A stretch of DNA of 64,000 bases, from the IMG/VR virus record IMGVR_UViG_3300033148_007227, positions 1 to 64,000 of that record; one strand, given 5' to 3'. The stretch comes from a virus. Within the stretch, counting starts at the first letter, position 1, and the number at the start of each line of letters is the position of its first letter. Positions 30,185 to 39,105 of this stretch are shown piece after piece. The position numbers and the translations under genes were made by a program. Under the pieces are notes generated by a model. That model was given only the letters and a program-made list of their open reading frames with translations. It was not told the origin of the DNA and searched no databases.

Positions 30185-32323
30185 ATGGCTAAAAAAGTTA
30201 AAAAATCAGGATTGAAGTTTGATAATAAAGAAAACTATTTCCCGATGATAATTCGCACTTCTGGAAACAAAGACTGGATTACAGAGGAAGTCACAAGATT
30301 TTATGAAGGAACTCAAGAAGGTATAAGTAAGTCAGGTCAAATCATAGGAGGGGGAACTTCGGCTGTCAGTCCTAATATTTCTGTAACTGTTCCTCAACCT
30401 TATATTCCTGAGTTTGCATCTCCTGACAGATTGTTTTTTCCAAGCAATGTCAAGGAAGCAATGAAGTATTGGAGATTCTTTTATGCTCTTGATCCAGTTT
30501 GCGGAAATATAATTGATATGTACTCGGAGATGCTTTTGTCTGATGCTGAGCTTTCAGGAGAAGGGTTTGATAGTGAAATAAGGGATATATGTTATCAGGC
30601 TTTGGAGGATACAGAGGCTTTAGGACAATTTAGATGGTTGATAGTTGGTTATATGGTTGATGGAGAGGTTATTCCTCATCTGATTTGGGATGAGAATCAG
30701 GGTCATTGGATTTATCTAGGATTTCAAGACCCTATGAATGTGATAGTTGAGGATGTTCCATTTATAGGAGTTGATCCTTATGTGGAACTTGAAATTTCGG
30801 ATAAAGTTAGAAATATGCTGACTAATCCCGATCCTAAATTTGAAAGATTTAGAAAGAATGTTCCTGAAGAATTTCTTGAATTAATTATGATGGGAAGAAA
30901 TATACCATTAAACACGGAAGAAAATGTAACTTTTATTCCTAGAAGATTAAGTCCTTATGATGTGAGGGGTGTAAGTATATTTAGTAGAATATGGAGAGTT
31001 TTGATGTATGAGGATGCAATATTTAATGCTAGTTTGGCTACTGCTCGAAGACATGCCGGACCTTTGAAAATTGCAAAATTAGGAAACCCTGCAACCGGGT
31101 GGATACCTGGGCCGGAGCATGAAGACAAATTAAGATCATTATTAGCAATAGCTGAAACTGATCCTCATGCTTGGTTAATTTATCATTATGGTTTAAATAT
31201 GGAAGCATTTGGAACAACAGAAAGAGTAATGACTATAGATAAGAATTGGGATGTGATTGAAAGAATTAAACTCATAGCTTTTGGAACTTCCAAGGCTTTT
31301 CTCACAGGAGAGGTGACATATGCCAGCTCTTATGTAGATTCTAATATAACAATGTTTGATAAGTCAACTAAAAGTATTGGTGATGTTAAAATTGGGGATA
31401 AAGTTATAGATAGATTTGGAAATGTTAAAGAAGTGACTGATGTTTTGGTTTATCCGTCTCCTGATGAGATGATGGAAATAACTTTAGTTGATGATAAAAA
31501 ATTAACTATTACAGATAATCATAAATTACCTGTTGGTGAAAATGGTTTAAAGATAAGAGCAGATGAGATTACGGATACTGATTATTTGTATTCTCCCTTA
31601 GAAGATAAATATATAAAAGTTAAGTCTGTAAGTAAAGTAAAGGTTGATAAGAGTGTAAATCCTGAAGTTTATAGTTTGACTGTAAAAGATACGGAGAGTT
31701 ATATTTTAGATGGGATTGCTTCTTATAATTCAGCAGAAAAAGGTTTACAAATATTTCTTTCAAGATTGAATGGTATGAGATCATTCTTTGAAAGGAGATG
31801 GTGGTATCCTAGATTTTTTAAAGTTATGGCTGAGAAAAATGATTGGATCATGCCAACTGAGGCAGAAGTTAAGCATCGAGTAAAAACTAAAAGAAGCAGG
31901 AGAGAACTTGAAGAAGGAAATAGGTATATTATTCCTAAGATAGTATGGAGTAAAAGTCTTGATCCTCAGAGTAAGGGGGACCTTGTAAGATTATATGGGG
32001 AGATAAAAGAAAAATTTGGGGTTAATGTTTCAAGAACTGAAGCATCTGCTACTGTAGGGTTGAATTGGAAGGAGGAGGAAGAAAAATGGAGAGAGGAAAA
32101 TAAAGTTCTTAGAGAATTAGAAGAAAAATATGGAGAAGAAGGTGAGTCTCCTGCTGAAAAAACTCCAGAAAGTTCAGGTGGTTTTTTACCTCCTGGTGGT
32201 CCTCCTCCTCCAGGAATTGGGAGTCCTGGGGAAATGGAGGAATTAGAAACTCCTGTGGAAGGGGAGGAAATTGAAGAAGGAGAAGAAATTCCTCCTGAAG
32301 AAGCTGGAGCAGAAGTTGAATAG
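30185..32323 (+). CDS. portal protein with mini-intein
   Basis: A 712-residue frame; removing a 135-residue intein (residues 381-515) leaves a 577-residue portal protein. The core has KYWRFFYALDPVCGNIIDMY, VGYMVDGEVIPHLIW, and a stem-region stretch FIPRRLSPYDVRGVSIFSRI followed by the RRHAGPLKIAKLG segment, all typical of myovirus portals. The C-terminus is Pro/Gly/Glu-rich. The portal is the dodecameric channel for DNA. AAAGGAG lies upstream. Its stop forms part of the stem of a terminator hairpin. Confidence 0.9.
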   Translation: MAKKVKKSGLKFDNKENYFPMIIRTSGNKDWITEEVTRFYEGTQEGISKSGQIIGGGTSAVSPNISVTVPQPYIPEFASPDRLFFPSNVKEAMKYWRFFYALDPVCGNIIDMYSEMLLSDAELSGEGFDSEIRDICYQALEDTEALGQFRWLIVGYMVDGEVIPHLIWDENQGHWIYLGFQDPMNVIVEDVPFIGVDPYVELEISDKVRNMLTNPDPKFERFRKNVPEEFLELIMMGRNIPLNTEENVTFIPRRLSPYDVRGVSIFSRIWRVLMYEDAIFNASLATARRHAGPLKIAKLGNPATGWIPGPEHEDKLRSLLAIAETDPHAWLIYHYGLNMEAFGTTERVMTIDKNWDVIERIKLIAFGTSKAFLTGEVTYASSYVDSNITMFDKSTKSIGDVKIGDKVIDRFGNVKEVTDVLVYPSPDEMMEITLVDDKKLTITDNHKLPVGENGLKIRADEITDTDYLYSPLEDKYIKVKSVSKVKVDKSVNPEVYSLTVKDTESYILDGIASYNSAEKGLQIFLSRLNGMRSFFERRWWYPRFFKVMAEKNDWIMPTEAEVKHRVKTKRSRRELEEGNRYIIPKIVWSKSLDPQSKGDLVRLYGEIKEKFGVNVSRTEASATVGLNWKEEEEKWREENKVLRELEEKYGEEGESPAEKTPESSGGFLPPGGPPPPGIGSPGEMEELETPVEGEEIEEGEEIPPEEAGAEVE
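31325..31729 (+). mobile_element. mini-intein in the portal protein
   Basis: A 135-residue intein without an endonuclease. Block A is SSYVDSNITMFDKSTKSIGD with Ser at position 1, then IGDKVIDRFG. Block B is KKLTITDNHKLPV (TxxH). Block F is EVYSLTVKDTESYILDG. It ends SYN followed by Ser as the +1 residue. Removal joins EVTYA to SAEKGLQIFLSRL, which reads as a continuous portal helix. The penultimate residue is Tyr instead of His. Boundaries could shift by one residue because two serines are adjacent. Confidence 0.85.
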
Positions 32324-32361
32324 AGAAAAGAATAATAACATGTTTTTTTCTCTTGTTTTTT
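32322..32361 (+). terminator. Rho-independent terminator after the portal gene
   Basis: An 11-bp AT-rich stem (32322-32332 pairing with 32343-32353, core AGAGAAAA/TTTTCTCT) is followed by GTTTTTT. The left arm starts within the portal stop codon. It directly precedes a promoter-like motif. Confidence 0.5.
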
Positions 32362-32390
32362 AAATTTTTTGATTCATAATAGGATATTAT
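32359..32390 (+). promoter_or_regulatory. promoter-like motif, copy 3
   Basis: TTTAAA with T tracts, 20 bases, then TATTAT (32385-32390) preceded by AGGA. It lies between the terminator and the protease-scaffold gene, so the head genes downstream may form their own transcript. Confidence 0.5.
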
Positions 32391-32414
32391 GATATATGGA
32401 GGGAAATTGTAATT

Positions 32415-35400
32415 ATGAGAAAAATAAATTCTATTTCAGAAGAAGTTAGGTTACTTCCTTCTATAGCTGCTCGTAATGAAAAAGGAAGATTAAATATTCA
32501 GGAAGCTATTAATATTGTTGCTGATAAATACAAACTTTCAAAAAATCCTGATGATTATGAATATATGGTTTTAATTGCTCTTCATGCTGATGAGCCTAAT
32601 TGTAATGGAGATGCTTTTACACTTGAAGAACTGGAAAGATTCGATCCTAAGTATGGATGTAAAGTTTATCAAAGTTTTACTCTTAAACCTCATTTTATTG
32701 AACATCGGCAGGATGGGGAAGTTTACGGTTTTGTTCTGGATTCTCATCTTGAGAAACCAAAAGAAGGAAATGCTTATGTAGAACTCTGTATTGCAGTTGA
32801 TAAAACCAAAGACCCAGTTTATGGAGAAATGGTTAAGAATGGGGAAGTTGATAAATTCTCTATGGGGTGTTCTGTTGATTATACAGTTTGTAATGTTTGT
32901 GGAAATGAAAGTTATGATGAAGCTAGCTTTTGCAATCATATTTTGAATCATAAAATGTCAACTTTTAAGGTTGCAGATGAGAATGGAAATGAAGAAGAAA
33001 AGTTGGCTTATGAAAAATGCTTCGGAGTTGTGTTTGATGAAATTTCTGCTGTGGGTGATCCTGCTGATGAAGGAGCTTTGAAGCAGGAAACTTTGAAAGC
33101 GGCGATGAAGAAAAGGTTTAAAAAGTTAGAAAAATTAAGTAAGAAAAAAGCTCAGAATGATTTTGATATAGATGAATTGTTATGGGAAGAATTAAAAGAA
33201 TATGTAGGAGCTATAATTTCAAAGTATGGAGATGAGATTAGATATGATCTTGATAAAATAGATGAATTGTTATGGAAAGAATATAGGATTAATGTTGAAG
33301 ATACAGGATTTGACTTGGGTAAGTTAGTTTCTGAGTATTTAATGGAGCGTGAAGGGAAGAAAGATAGAAAAAGTAAAAAATCTCGTTATGAGGGTTCTCT
33401 TTCATCTTTTGGTGGTGATGTGTTTGAGATTATTAAGGATAAATCTGATTTATTAGATTCTCCATTAAAACCTTTAAAATTTGATAATGAGTCTGTAGTT
33501 ATTCATTTTGGTTATGAAGGAATAAATTATTATATGTCATTTGAGAGATATCGTGTACGTGGTCCTGTAACATTGTTTCAAGTTAGTATTTCTGCAACAG
33601 GTGATGGTATTACAGGTGTTATAGGTTTGTCTGGTAATATTTATTCTGATCCACATGATGTGGCTTCTGATCTTATGAATGCATTAGTGGCTTATGAACA
33701 GTTTGGTGATGTAAGAGATGCTGGAACTGTAAAATCTATAAGGAAATTGAGAAATAGAAAAAAGAAATCTCAGAAATGGGTTGATTGGGGTATAAAAGAA
33801 GATAAACCTAAAGAAATATTTGGTAAAAGTAAGGTTTCATTTTCAGAAAGTGAATTAAGGAGTATAGCTAAGAATCTTATAAGAGAAGGATTGAGTAAAA
33901 CTAAAGTTATAGAAACTCTTATGAGATTGAGTAATATCACTCCTTTTGCAACTGCCGAACAAATTGTGGAGGATATAATGTACATGGTAGCTGATAAGAA
34001 AAAGGTTGGGGCACAATCTTCATTCTCAAGAAATCAAGGACATATCAAGAAGGTTTCAAGACTTATAAAAAAGTATAGAGAAGAAACCGAGAGAAAAGAA
34101 TGGGCTTTGGTTTCTAAGGATGATGCAAGCAAAATTTTGAAGTGGTTTGGTCCTGAGAAACCTTCTAAAGAGGAAGTTCAAAAAGAGGAACAACGTGTTC
34201 AGTATTTCAAAAGTAAAGGTAGAAAAATAAAGAAAGTTCAAAATTCAGAAGCTACAAATTATAAATATTGGATGCACACTGTATCAGGTGATGTATATGC
34301 TGTTGGTGTGAATGAAAGAGGAGAAGTTGTAGAATCTGTTGGTCCATTATATTATAAAGAATATCAGGAATTTCAACCAGAAGATTTTAGACATAATATG
34401 ATAACTGAAGATAATGAATGGTTTAATGAAAACTCTGAAGATTTTGTATTAAAATCCAGTAGAAAGAAAGCTCAAGTTCCTGATGAAAATGTTGTTCCTT
34501 CTGAAAAGGAGAGGGGATGGTTATTGAACTTGTCTCAAGATATAACAACTGGTGAGGTTACAGATGAATTTTCTGCTCAACAGTGGTTCAGAGATAAGTA
34601 TAATCGTGAACCTAATTATGGTGAGCAGGAAAATATGAGAAGTTTATTTTCTAAGAAAGGATTGAAAAATAGATTTCTCAAGAAAAAGAAGTTGGATGAG
34701 TCTGGTGTATATGGAAAAACTTTAAATAAAAACAGGAGGAATAAAATGAGAGAAAGAACTAGGAGTGTTAGGAAAACTCCTGTTTCTAGGACTGTTGAAA
34801 GTAAAATTCTTAGAAACAGAAAGGGTAGAAGTTTAGAAAATAACAAAAGAAGAAATCTTAGAAACAGGAAATCGGCAAAGGATTTAGTAAAGAAAGAGTA
34901 TTATATTGAAGGTATTGATAAGAGAGCTACAGATGTGAGGTATCCTAATTATAGAGATTGGAAAATTACTGTATTAGGAAATGGAAAGGTTAAGTTTGTC
35001 AGACTTGGTAATGATAGGAGAACTTCTTTCAGAAAGGTTCTGAAAGCTGGTGATGAGAGAAGGTTTGCAGAAAATGTTCTTGATGATTTGGTGAGAAAGG
35101 GGTTGGCTTTTGTAGTTAAGAAATATGGATTTGGAAGATTTAAATCAATTCTTGAAGATGGAACAATTGACAGGGGTACTGGCAGTCTTTCTCCTAGAGA
35201 AGATAGGTTGACTTCTGATGGTATAACTGATAAAAAGGATTATTCTTTAAAGAATATGAAGGATCAGGTTTCAGATGATGGGTATTGGGATAAGATGAGT
35301 GGTAGAAGGTATAGAAGAAAAGGTTTGAAACTTAACAAATGGAGATTCATAAAAGCTAAGAAGTTGGCTAGAGCTTTGGAGAGACTTTATGAAAAATATG

Positions 35401-36311
35401 AGAAGAAAAGTGATAAAGAAGCTAGGAAGATCATACTTGATTTATTTACAAAAGGAGCTTTGAAGAGGAGAGCTCAAGATGATGAAGAACTTCCTGATAA
35501 TTTGGGACAGGTAATAGAGGAGAATGTAGAGGTAGTGGATGTTCCCGGTTTAGTGGAGGAAGTTACTAATTATTATGTGGATGATATGGAAATGAGTCCT
35601 GAAGATGCCGCTACTGAGATAGTTGATGAATTTGTAGAAAGTGATGCTCCTGATGAAATAAAAGATGAAATAAAGAAAGAAGTGGAGGATATTGCAGAAA
35701 CAGTTGAAGCTGAAACACAGGAGGTTGTGGAAGAAGAGATGGAAGATGTGAGGGAAAAGGTTGATGAGATAGCTGATAAGGTTCCTTCGATGGAAGAGAT
35801 GGGAATAGATGAAGAGGAGATTGAAGTTGCATCTTCCAGAAGAGCGAAGGAATTAAATAAAGCTTTTAGAGATAAATTCTATAGAGCTTTAAAACTTGCG
35901 GCTACAAGACAACTTTTAAACATAGATACTTCCGGTCTCTTTGCTATAAAGGACGAGCTTTGTGAGGAATTGATTCATCCTCATGGAAAGTTCGGAGGTT
36001 TGAAGACAGACACGGCTCTTGATATCATTGAAAGGTCTTTTAGAAAGGTTCTTTCATCAGAGGCTATAGATGAATTTATAAAGTCGGCTGAAAGATTAAT
36101 GGAAATGAATGATGATGCTTTCAATCAGATCGAAGATGATATTAGGAATCTTTCCCCTGTAAGTGTATCGGGGATGTCTGACAAAGAAAAGGAAGCTAGT
36201 AAAAATGACTTGACTGTTGTGGGAAGAACTGGTTCTGGAATTTATAGTGATGAGAATTTTAAAGATTTAGTCAAGAAATCTTTACCTGGTTTTGGACTAG
36301 ACAAAAGTTAA
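32415..36311 (+). CDS. prohead protease fused to scaffold-like modules
   Basis: A 1298-residue protein. Residues 1-230 are a T4 gp21-like prohead protease: KPHFIEH holds the likely catalytic His (93 or 97), DKFSMGCS the likely Ser149, a CxxC..C cluster follows, and DEISAVGDPAD closes the domain. The rest is a chain of modules separated by basic linkers with KKAQ, KKSQ, KVGAQ, KKAQ and RRAQ, then a very basic stretch (residues 770-840) and an acidic coiled coil (about 1025-1130) like scaffolding proteins. An internal ribosome site at 34735-34748 would give the last 521 residues alone. AT-rich GGAGGG precedes the ATG. Confidence 0.85.
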   Translation: MRKINSISEEVRLLPSIAARNEKGRLNIQEAINIVADKYKLSKNPDDYEYMVLIALHADEPNCNGDAFTLEELERFDPKYGCKVYQSFTLKPHFIEHRQDGEVYGFVLDSHLEKPKEGNAYVELCIAVDKTKDPVYGEMVKNGEVDKFSMGCSVDYTVCNVCGNESYDEASFCNHILNHKMSTFKVADENGNEEEKLAYEKCFGVVFDEISAVGDPADEGALKQETLKAAMKKRFKKLEKLSKKKAQNDFDIDELLWEELKEYVGAIISKYGDEIRYDLDKIDELLWKEYRINVEDTGFDLGKLVSEYLMEREGKKDRKSKKSRYEGSLSSFGGDVFEIIKDKSDLLDSPLKPLKFDNESVVIHFGYEGINYYMSFERYRVRGPVTLFQVSISATGDGITGVIGLSGNIYSDPHDVASDLMNALVAYEQFGDVRDAGTVKSIRKLRNRKKKSQKWVDWGIKEDKPKEIFGKSKVSFSESELRSIAKNLIREGLSKTKVIETLMRLSNITPFATAEQIVEDIMYMVADKKKVGAQSSFSRNQGHIKKVSRLIKKYREETERKEWALVSKDDASKILKWFGPEKPSKEEVQKEEQRVQYFKSKGRKIKKVQNSEATNYKYWMHTVSGDVYAVGVNERGEVVESVGPLYYKEYQEFQPEDFRHNMITEDNEWFNENSEDFVLKSSRKKAQVPDENVVPSEKERGWLLNLSQDITTGEVTDEFSAQQWFRDKYNREPNYGEQENMRSLFSKKGLKNRFLKKKKLDESGVYGKTLNKNRRNKMRERTRSVRKTPVSRTVESKILRNRKGRSLENNKRRNLRNRKSAKDLVKKEYYIEGIDKRATDVRYPNYRDWKITVLGNGKVKFVRLGNDRRTSFRKVLKAGDERRFAENVLDDLVRKGLAFVVKKYGFGRFKSILEDGTIDRGTGSLSPREDRLTSDGITDKKDYSLKNMKDQVSDDGYWDKMSGRRYRRKGLKLNKWRFIKAKKLARALERLYEKYEKKSDKEARKIILDLFTKGALKRRAQDDEELPDNLGQVIEENVEVVDVPGLVEEVTNYYVDDMEMSPEDAATEIVDEFVESDAPDEIKDEIKKEVEDIAETVEAETQEVVEEEMEDVREKVDEIADKVPSMEEMGIDEEEIEVASSRRAKELNKAFRDKFYRALKLAATRQLLNIDTSGLFAIKDELCEELIHPHGKFGGLKTDTALDIIERSFRKVLSSEAIDEFIKSAERLMEMNDDAFNQIEDDIRNLSPVSVSGMSDKEKEASKNDLTVVGRTGSGIYSDENFKDLVKKSLPGFGLDKS
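34735..34748 (+). promoter_or_regulatory. internal ribosome-binding site and start, nested scaffold ORF
   Basis: AGGAGG at 34735-34740, a five-base spacer and ATG 34746, in frame with the protease-scaffold gene (residue 778). It would start a 521-residue product, MRERTRSVRKTP onward, ending at 36311. This arrangement recalls lambda C/Nu3, where the scaffold is made from an internal start in the protease gene. The same bases encode an Arg/Asn-rich segment, so chance must be considered. Confidence 0.5.
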
Positions 36312-36327
36312 TAGGAGGTAATAAAAA

Positions 36328-37014
36328 ATGTTAGATCGTACAAGAAATGTTGTACTGAAAAGGTTAGGGACTGATCCTGTTGATCCTAATGCTACTTTTG
36401 AAGAAGGAGATTTGCTTCATTGGTCTGCTGATGGGTGGACTAAGAGTTCGGATGGAACTGCTGATGTTTTGAGAGGAATTGCAGGTCTTACTAAAAGTAG
36501 TATTCTCTATGCTCCTCAGATTGATGAAGAGGCTGTTTTGACCGAAGAGGATGTTATCGAATTGGCTCATGCAAATATTGTGGATGGTTCTCAGAAGGTT
36601 ACTGATGAGGCGGGAACTACAACTTATGAAGAGGATACTGATTATACTTTTAATGATACTAATGGAACTATTGCTCGTATTGCTACTGGCTCCATTGATG
36701 ACGGTGATACTGTTCTGGTAAGTTATACTTATCAGAGGACTGAGGAGGAGATTCAGGAGGAAATTGGTAAGAACCTTAGAAATGATCTTGATGAAACTTT
36801 TGGATCGGGAAATGTAGTTGTATATCAGGGTCGGATGACTATTGTCACTAATCGTTATGACACTTCTCAGGCTTATGCAGTTAATGATCCTCTCTATGAT
36901 AATGGAGATGGTTTATTGACTTCTGATAGTACTGGTAGTGTTGTGGCAGTAGGTTATGTTAAACAGGTCCCCACCGCTTCTGATCCTTGGTTGATTGCGG
37001 AGTTGGACCTGTAA
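36328..37014 (+). CDS. head decoration-like protein
   Basis: A 228-residue protein with TAGGAGGTAATAAAAA before ATG 36328. It begins with a region like phage decoration/stabilising proteins (ATFEEGDLLHWSADGWTKSS). The inner segment EEDTDYTFNDTNGTI is the common 'YxxGTDYTVDYTNGTI'-like beta domain. It lies directly before the major capsid gene and shares the same ribosome site style, so it is probably abundant in the capsid. Confidence 0.7.
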   Translation: MLDRTRNVVLKRLGTDPVDPNATFEEGDLLHWSADGWTKSSDGTADVLRGIAGLTKSSILYAPQIDEEAVLTEEDVIELAHANIVDGSQKVTDEAGTTTYEEDTDYTFNDTNGTIARIATGSIDDGDTVLVSYTYQRTEEEIQEEIGKNLRNDLDETFGSGNVVVYQGRMTIVTNRYDTSQAYAVNDPLYDNGDGLLTSDSTGSVVAVGYVKQVPTASDPWLIAELDL

Positions 37015-37046
37015 GGTTCTAAAAAGTTAATAGGAGGTAATTAAAA

Positions 37047-38099
37047 ATGCGAAAGAATCCTTATAGAGAATATAAGTCTGGTAGAACAGGAAAGTTATGG
37101 GAGGAAGACCCTTTTGAGAAGGATTTTGATAGAAATGGTGAGCTTAATGCTTGGGATAATAAAGATGCTGGAAATAGAATTAGTGATATTTTAAGAAGAG
37201 CTTCTTCTCAAAAAACTGAAGTTATACGTAAATCTTTAGTAGGAGAAGACGTTAGGCGACGTGTGCTTACTGCGGCGGCTAAAGACCCTCAAGAGGGGAT
37301 GAAGGTTATAGCTCAGACTCTTGGAGAAGTTGTTTACAAGATCGTGGACTATGCTGGATGGACTCGAAAGGTTCTGGATGTTGTTACTCTGAATCAGGGT
37401 GAAATATTTAGAATCCCGAAAGATGTTGATGTTCTTGGTTGGGTTGTTGCTGGTGATGGTCAAACCATAGTTTCACAGCTTCGTTCAAAGTATGTTTTCC
37501 CTGGTGAGTTCAAGAATACAGCCTTTGTGGAGATTGATATACTTGATATCGTACAGGCTAATTGGGATATTTTTGATCGTGGTGTGGATCGTGCGGCTCA
37601 GCAGATAATGAGAGGTGAGGATGTTCGGGCACAACAGCTTTTGGATAGGGTTGGTAGAACTGTCAATGATGTTGTTACCTACGCGACTTTGAATCTTAAT
37701 GTCTTTGAAGACGTGAGATTTCAGGTTGAAAGACACAGGCTGACTTGTGATAAGTTCATCATCTCAAGAAGTGAACTTTCTGACATAGTTAAAACTATGT
37801 CCACGGAAGTTGATTTTGTTACTCAGAGAGAGTTGATCCTAGCAGGTTATATTGGGAATGTTCTGAATTGTCAGATCATTACATCTGCTGGTATTGGAGT
37901 AGAGGAGGTTGTTCCTCCTGGTAGGATTTATGCTGTTACTGAGGGTAAGTATCTCGGAAGGCTTGGTGAAAGATTATCACTTCAGAGTGAAGAGTATAAT
38001 ACTCTTGTGAGAAACGAGATTAAGAAGGGTGTTGCTCAGTACGAGATTATTGGTCTTGGTAACGGTAACAGTAAGGCTGTGGCTATCGGTTCTAAGTAA
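37047..38099 (+). CDS. major capsid protein
   Basis: A 350-residue protein with TAGGAGGTAATTAAAA upstream. It is placed after protease-scaffold and decoration genes, with HK97-like features: a charged N-terminal arm, then LAQTLGE-type helix, AAQQIMRGEDVRAQQLLDRV spine-like helix and a C-terminal beta domain. Codon choice is more GC-rich than the neighbours (CGT, GTT, CTT), fitting high expression. The N-terminus contains LRRASSQ (residues 49-55), which matches the candidate protease site; cleavage would remove 55 residues. Confidence 0.8.
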   Translation: MRKNPYREYKSGRTGKLWEEDPFEKDFDRNGELNAWDNKDAGNRISDILRRASSQKTEVIRKSLVGEDVRRRVLTAAAKDPQEGMKVIAQTLGEVVYKIVDYAGWTRKVLDVVTLNQGEIFRIPKDVDVLGWVVAGDGQTIVSQLRSKYVFPGEFKNTAFVEIDILDIVQANWDIFDRGVDRAAQQIMRGEDVRAQQLLDRVGRTVNDVVTYATLNLNVFEDVRFQVERHRLTCDKFIISRSELSDIVKTMSTEVDFVTQRELILAGYIGNVLNCQIITSAGIGVEEVVPPGRIYAVTEGKYLGRLGERLSLQSEEYNTLVRNEIKKGVAQYEIIGLGNGNSKAVAIGSK

Positions 38100-38127
38100 A
38101 GTTTTTAAGTTTTAATTGGAACAATAC

Positions 38128-38152
38128 CTTTGTCTTCATGAGGAAGATAAAG
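38128..38152 (+). ncRNA. hairpin before the PLMP-domain ORF
   Basis: A 10-bp stem (38128-38137 with 38143-38152, one G-T pair) and loop ATGAG. A short GGG/CCC pairing at 38157-38169 follows. It has no T run, so it is not a terminator. It lies between the capsid gene and the PLMP-containing ORF and may be a structured leader RNA. Confidence 0.45.
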
Positions 38153-38189
38153 AGGTGGGTGAAAATCCCTGATCGAATAATGAAAGAAG

Positions 38190-39068
38190 ATGGAAAATTC
38201 AAAAAAGAGTGTTCAAGTTGTAGATTTAATATATCGAAGGTTAGAGCCTACGAGACCAGGCAAAGCCAGAAAATTATTAGGTTCAGGAAAAGCAAAGTTA
38301 TTAGATGAGGGATTGCCTTTAATTCAACTACAGAAAAAAGTATTCAAAAAGGAGGATACGAAAATGGATCGAAGGAGTATTGAAAGTTATTTTAAGGAAA
38401 ATGATGAAGTATACGTTCAAAATATTTCGGGAGGAGTAGTATCAATGAGTTTTTATTCTGGTCAAAGACCTGAACCTTTTACTCTTCCTAATGATAGAAG
38501 ACCTATAAATCTTTCTGATTATATGACTAAGGAGATAATTAAAAGTTCTCCTGATTTTAGAAAGTTGGTTATGCGGAGACCTCCTGCACTCAGGTTGCTT
38601 ACTGTTGAACAATATGAAAATACTATAAGGAAGATTGCAAAAGAAACTTCTAAAGAACCTGATGATATAGTAGAAGAAATTGCTGAAAAGATCAGTAAGC
38701 ATAGGAGTAAAGAACTTGAACCTTTAAAAGAAGAAAAAGATAGTTTGAAAATGGATGTTATGGAAACTCCTATGGATGAGGGTGTAGAAGATAATGATTT
38801 AGAAATTCCTGGAACTGCTGATACAGGGTTAAATCCTAGAGTGTTACAGATAATTTCTCAAACTTCTTCTTTGTCTGAAAATAGGATGAAAGCTTCTGAA
38901 GTGATTGATGAGCTTGGAAAGTTGAATCTGACTGTTGATGAATACAATTATGTAATTGGTGGTTGTGGTTATAAGACAGTTGTGGCTTGGGCGCAGAAAA
39001 GACTTTCAGTATTACAGAAAGAACAAAGTGAGGAAACTACAGAGAAGAATGATAATATTGAGTCGTAA
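38190..39068 (+). CDS. PLMP (RRXRR) domain fused in frame to a phage head-region protein
   Basis: A 292-residue frame. Residues 1-48 match the PLMP/RRXRR domain at the N-terminus of IscB-type proteins: VQVVD, then LEPTRPGKARKLLGSGKAKL and LPLIQL. No RuvC or HNH domain follows. An AAAAAGGAGGATACGAAA site precedes ATG 38364, so the remainder (MDRRSIESYFKENDEVYV onward, 234 residues) probably is an ordinary phage gene made from its own start. Its C-terminus is helical and acidic. Two products, fused and short, are possible. The role of the domain here is unknown. Confidence 0.7.
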   Translation: MENSKKSVQVVDLIYRRLEPTRPGKARKLLGSGKAKLLDEGLPLIQLQKKVFKKEDTKMDRRSIESYFKENDEVYVQNISGGVVSMSFYSGQRPEPFTLPNDRRPINLSDYMTKEIIKSSPDFRKLVMRRPPALRLLTVEQYENTIRKIAKETSKEPDDIVEEIAEKISKHRSKELEPLKEEKDSLKMDVMETPMDEGVEDNDLEIPGTADTGLNPRVLQIISQTSSLSENRMKASEVIDELGKLNLTVDEYNYVIGGCGYKTVVAWAQKRLSVLQKEQSEETTEKNDNIES

Positions 39069-39105
39069 TTATTTTGTAAATCCTTGATATAATAAGGAGT
39101 AGAAT

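Noticed and set aside
38157-38175. GGGTGAAAATCCC reminiscent of a cobalamin riboswitch piece, attractive next to a B12-dependent reductase phage
   Set aside because: The reductase is 30 kb away and none of the other conserved cobalamin riboswitch elements are present. The similarity is limited to a short stretch.
39071-39093. TATAAT before the 39106 gene as a promoter
   Set aside because: The box abuts the Shine-Dalgarno of that gene, leaving almost no 5' leader, and no -35 or TTTAAA/T-tract is at the right distance.
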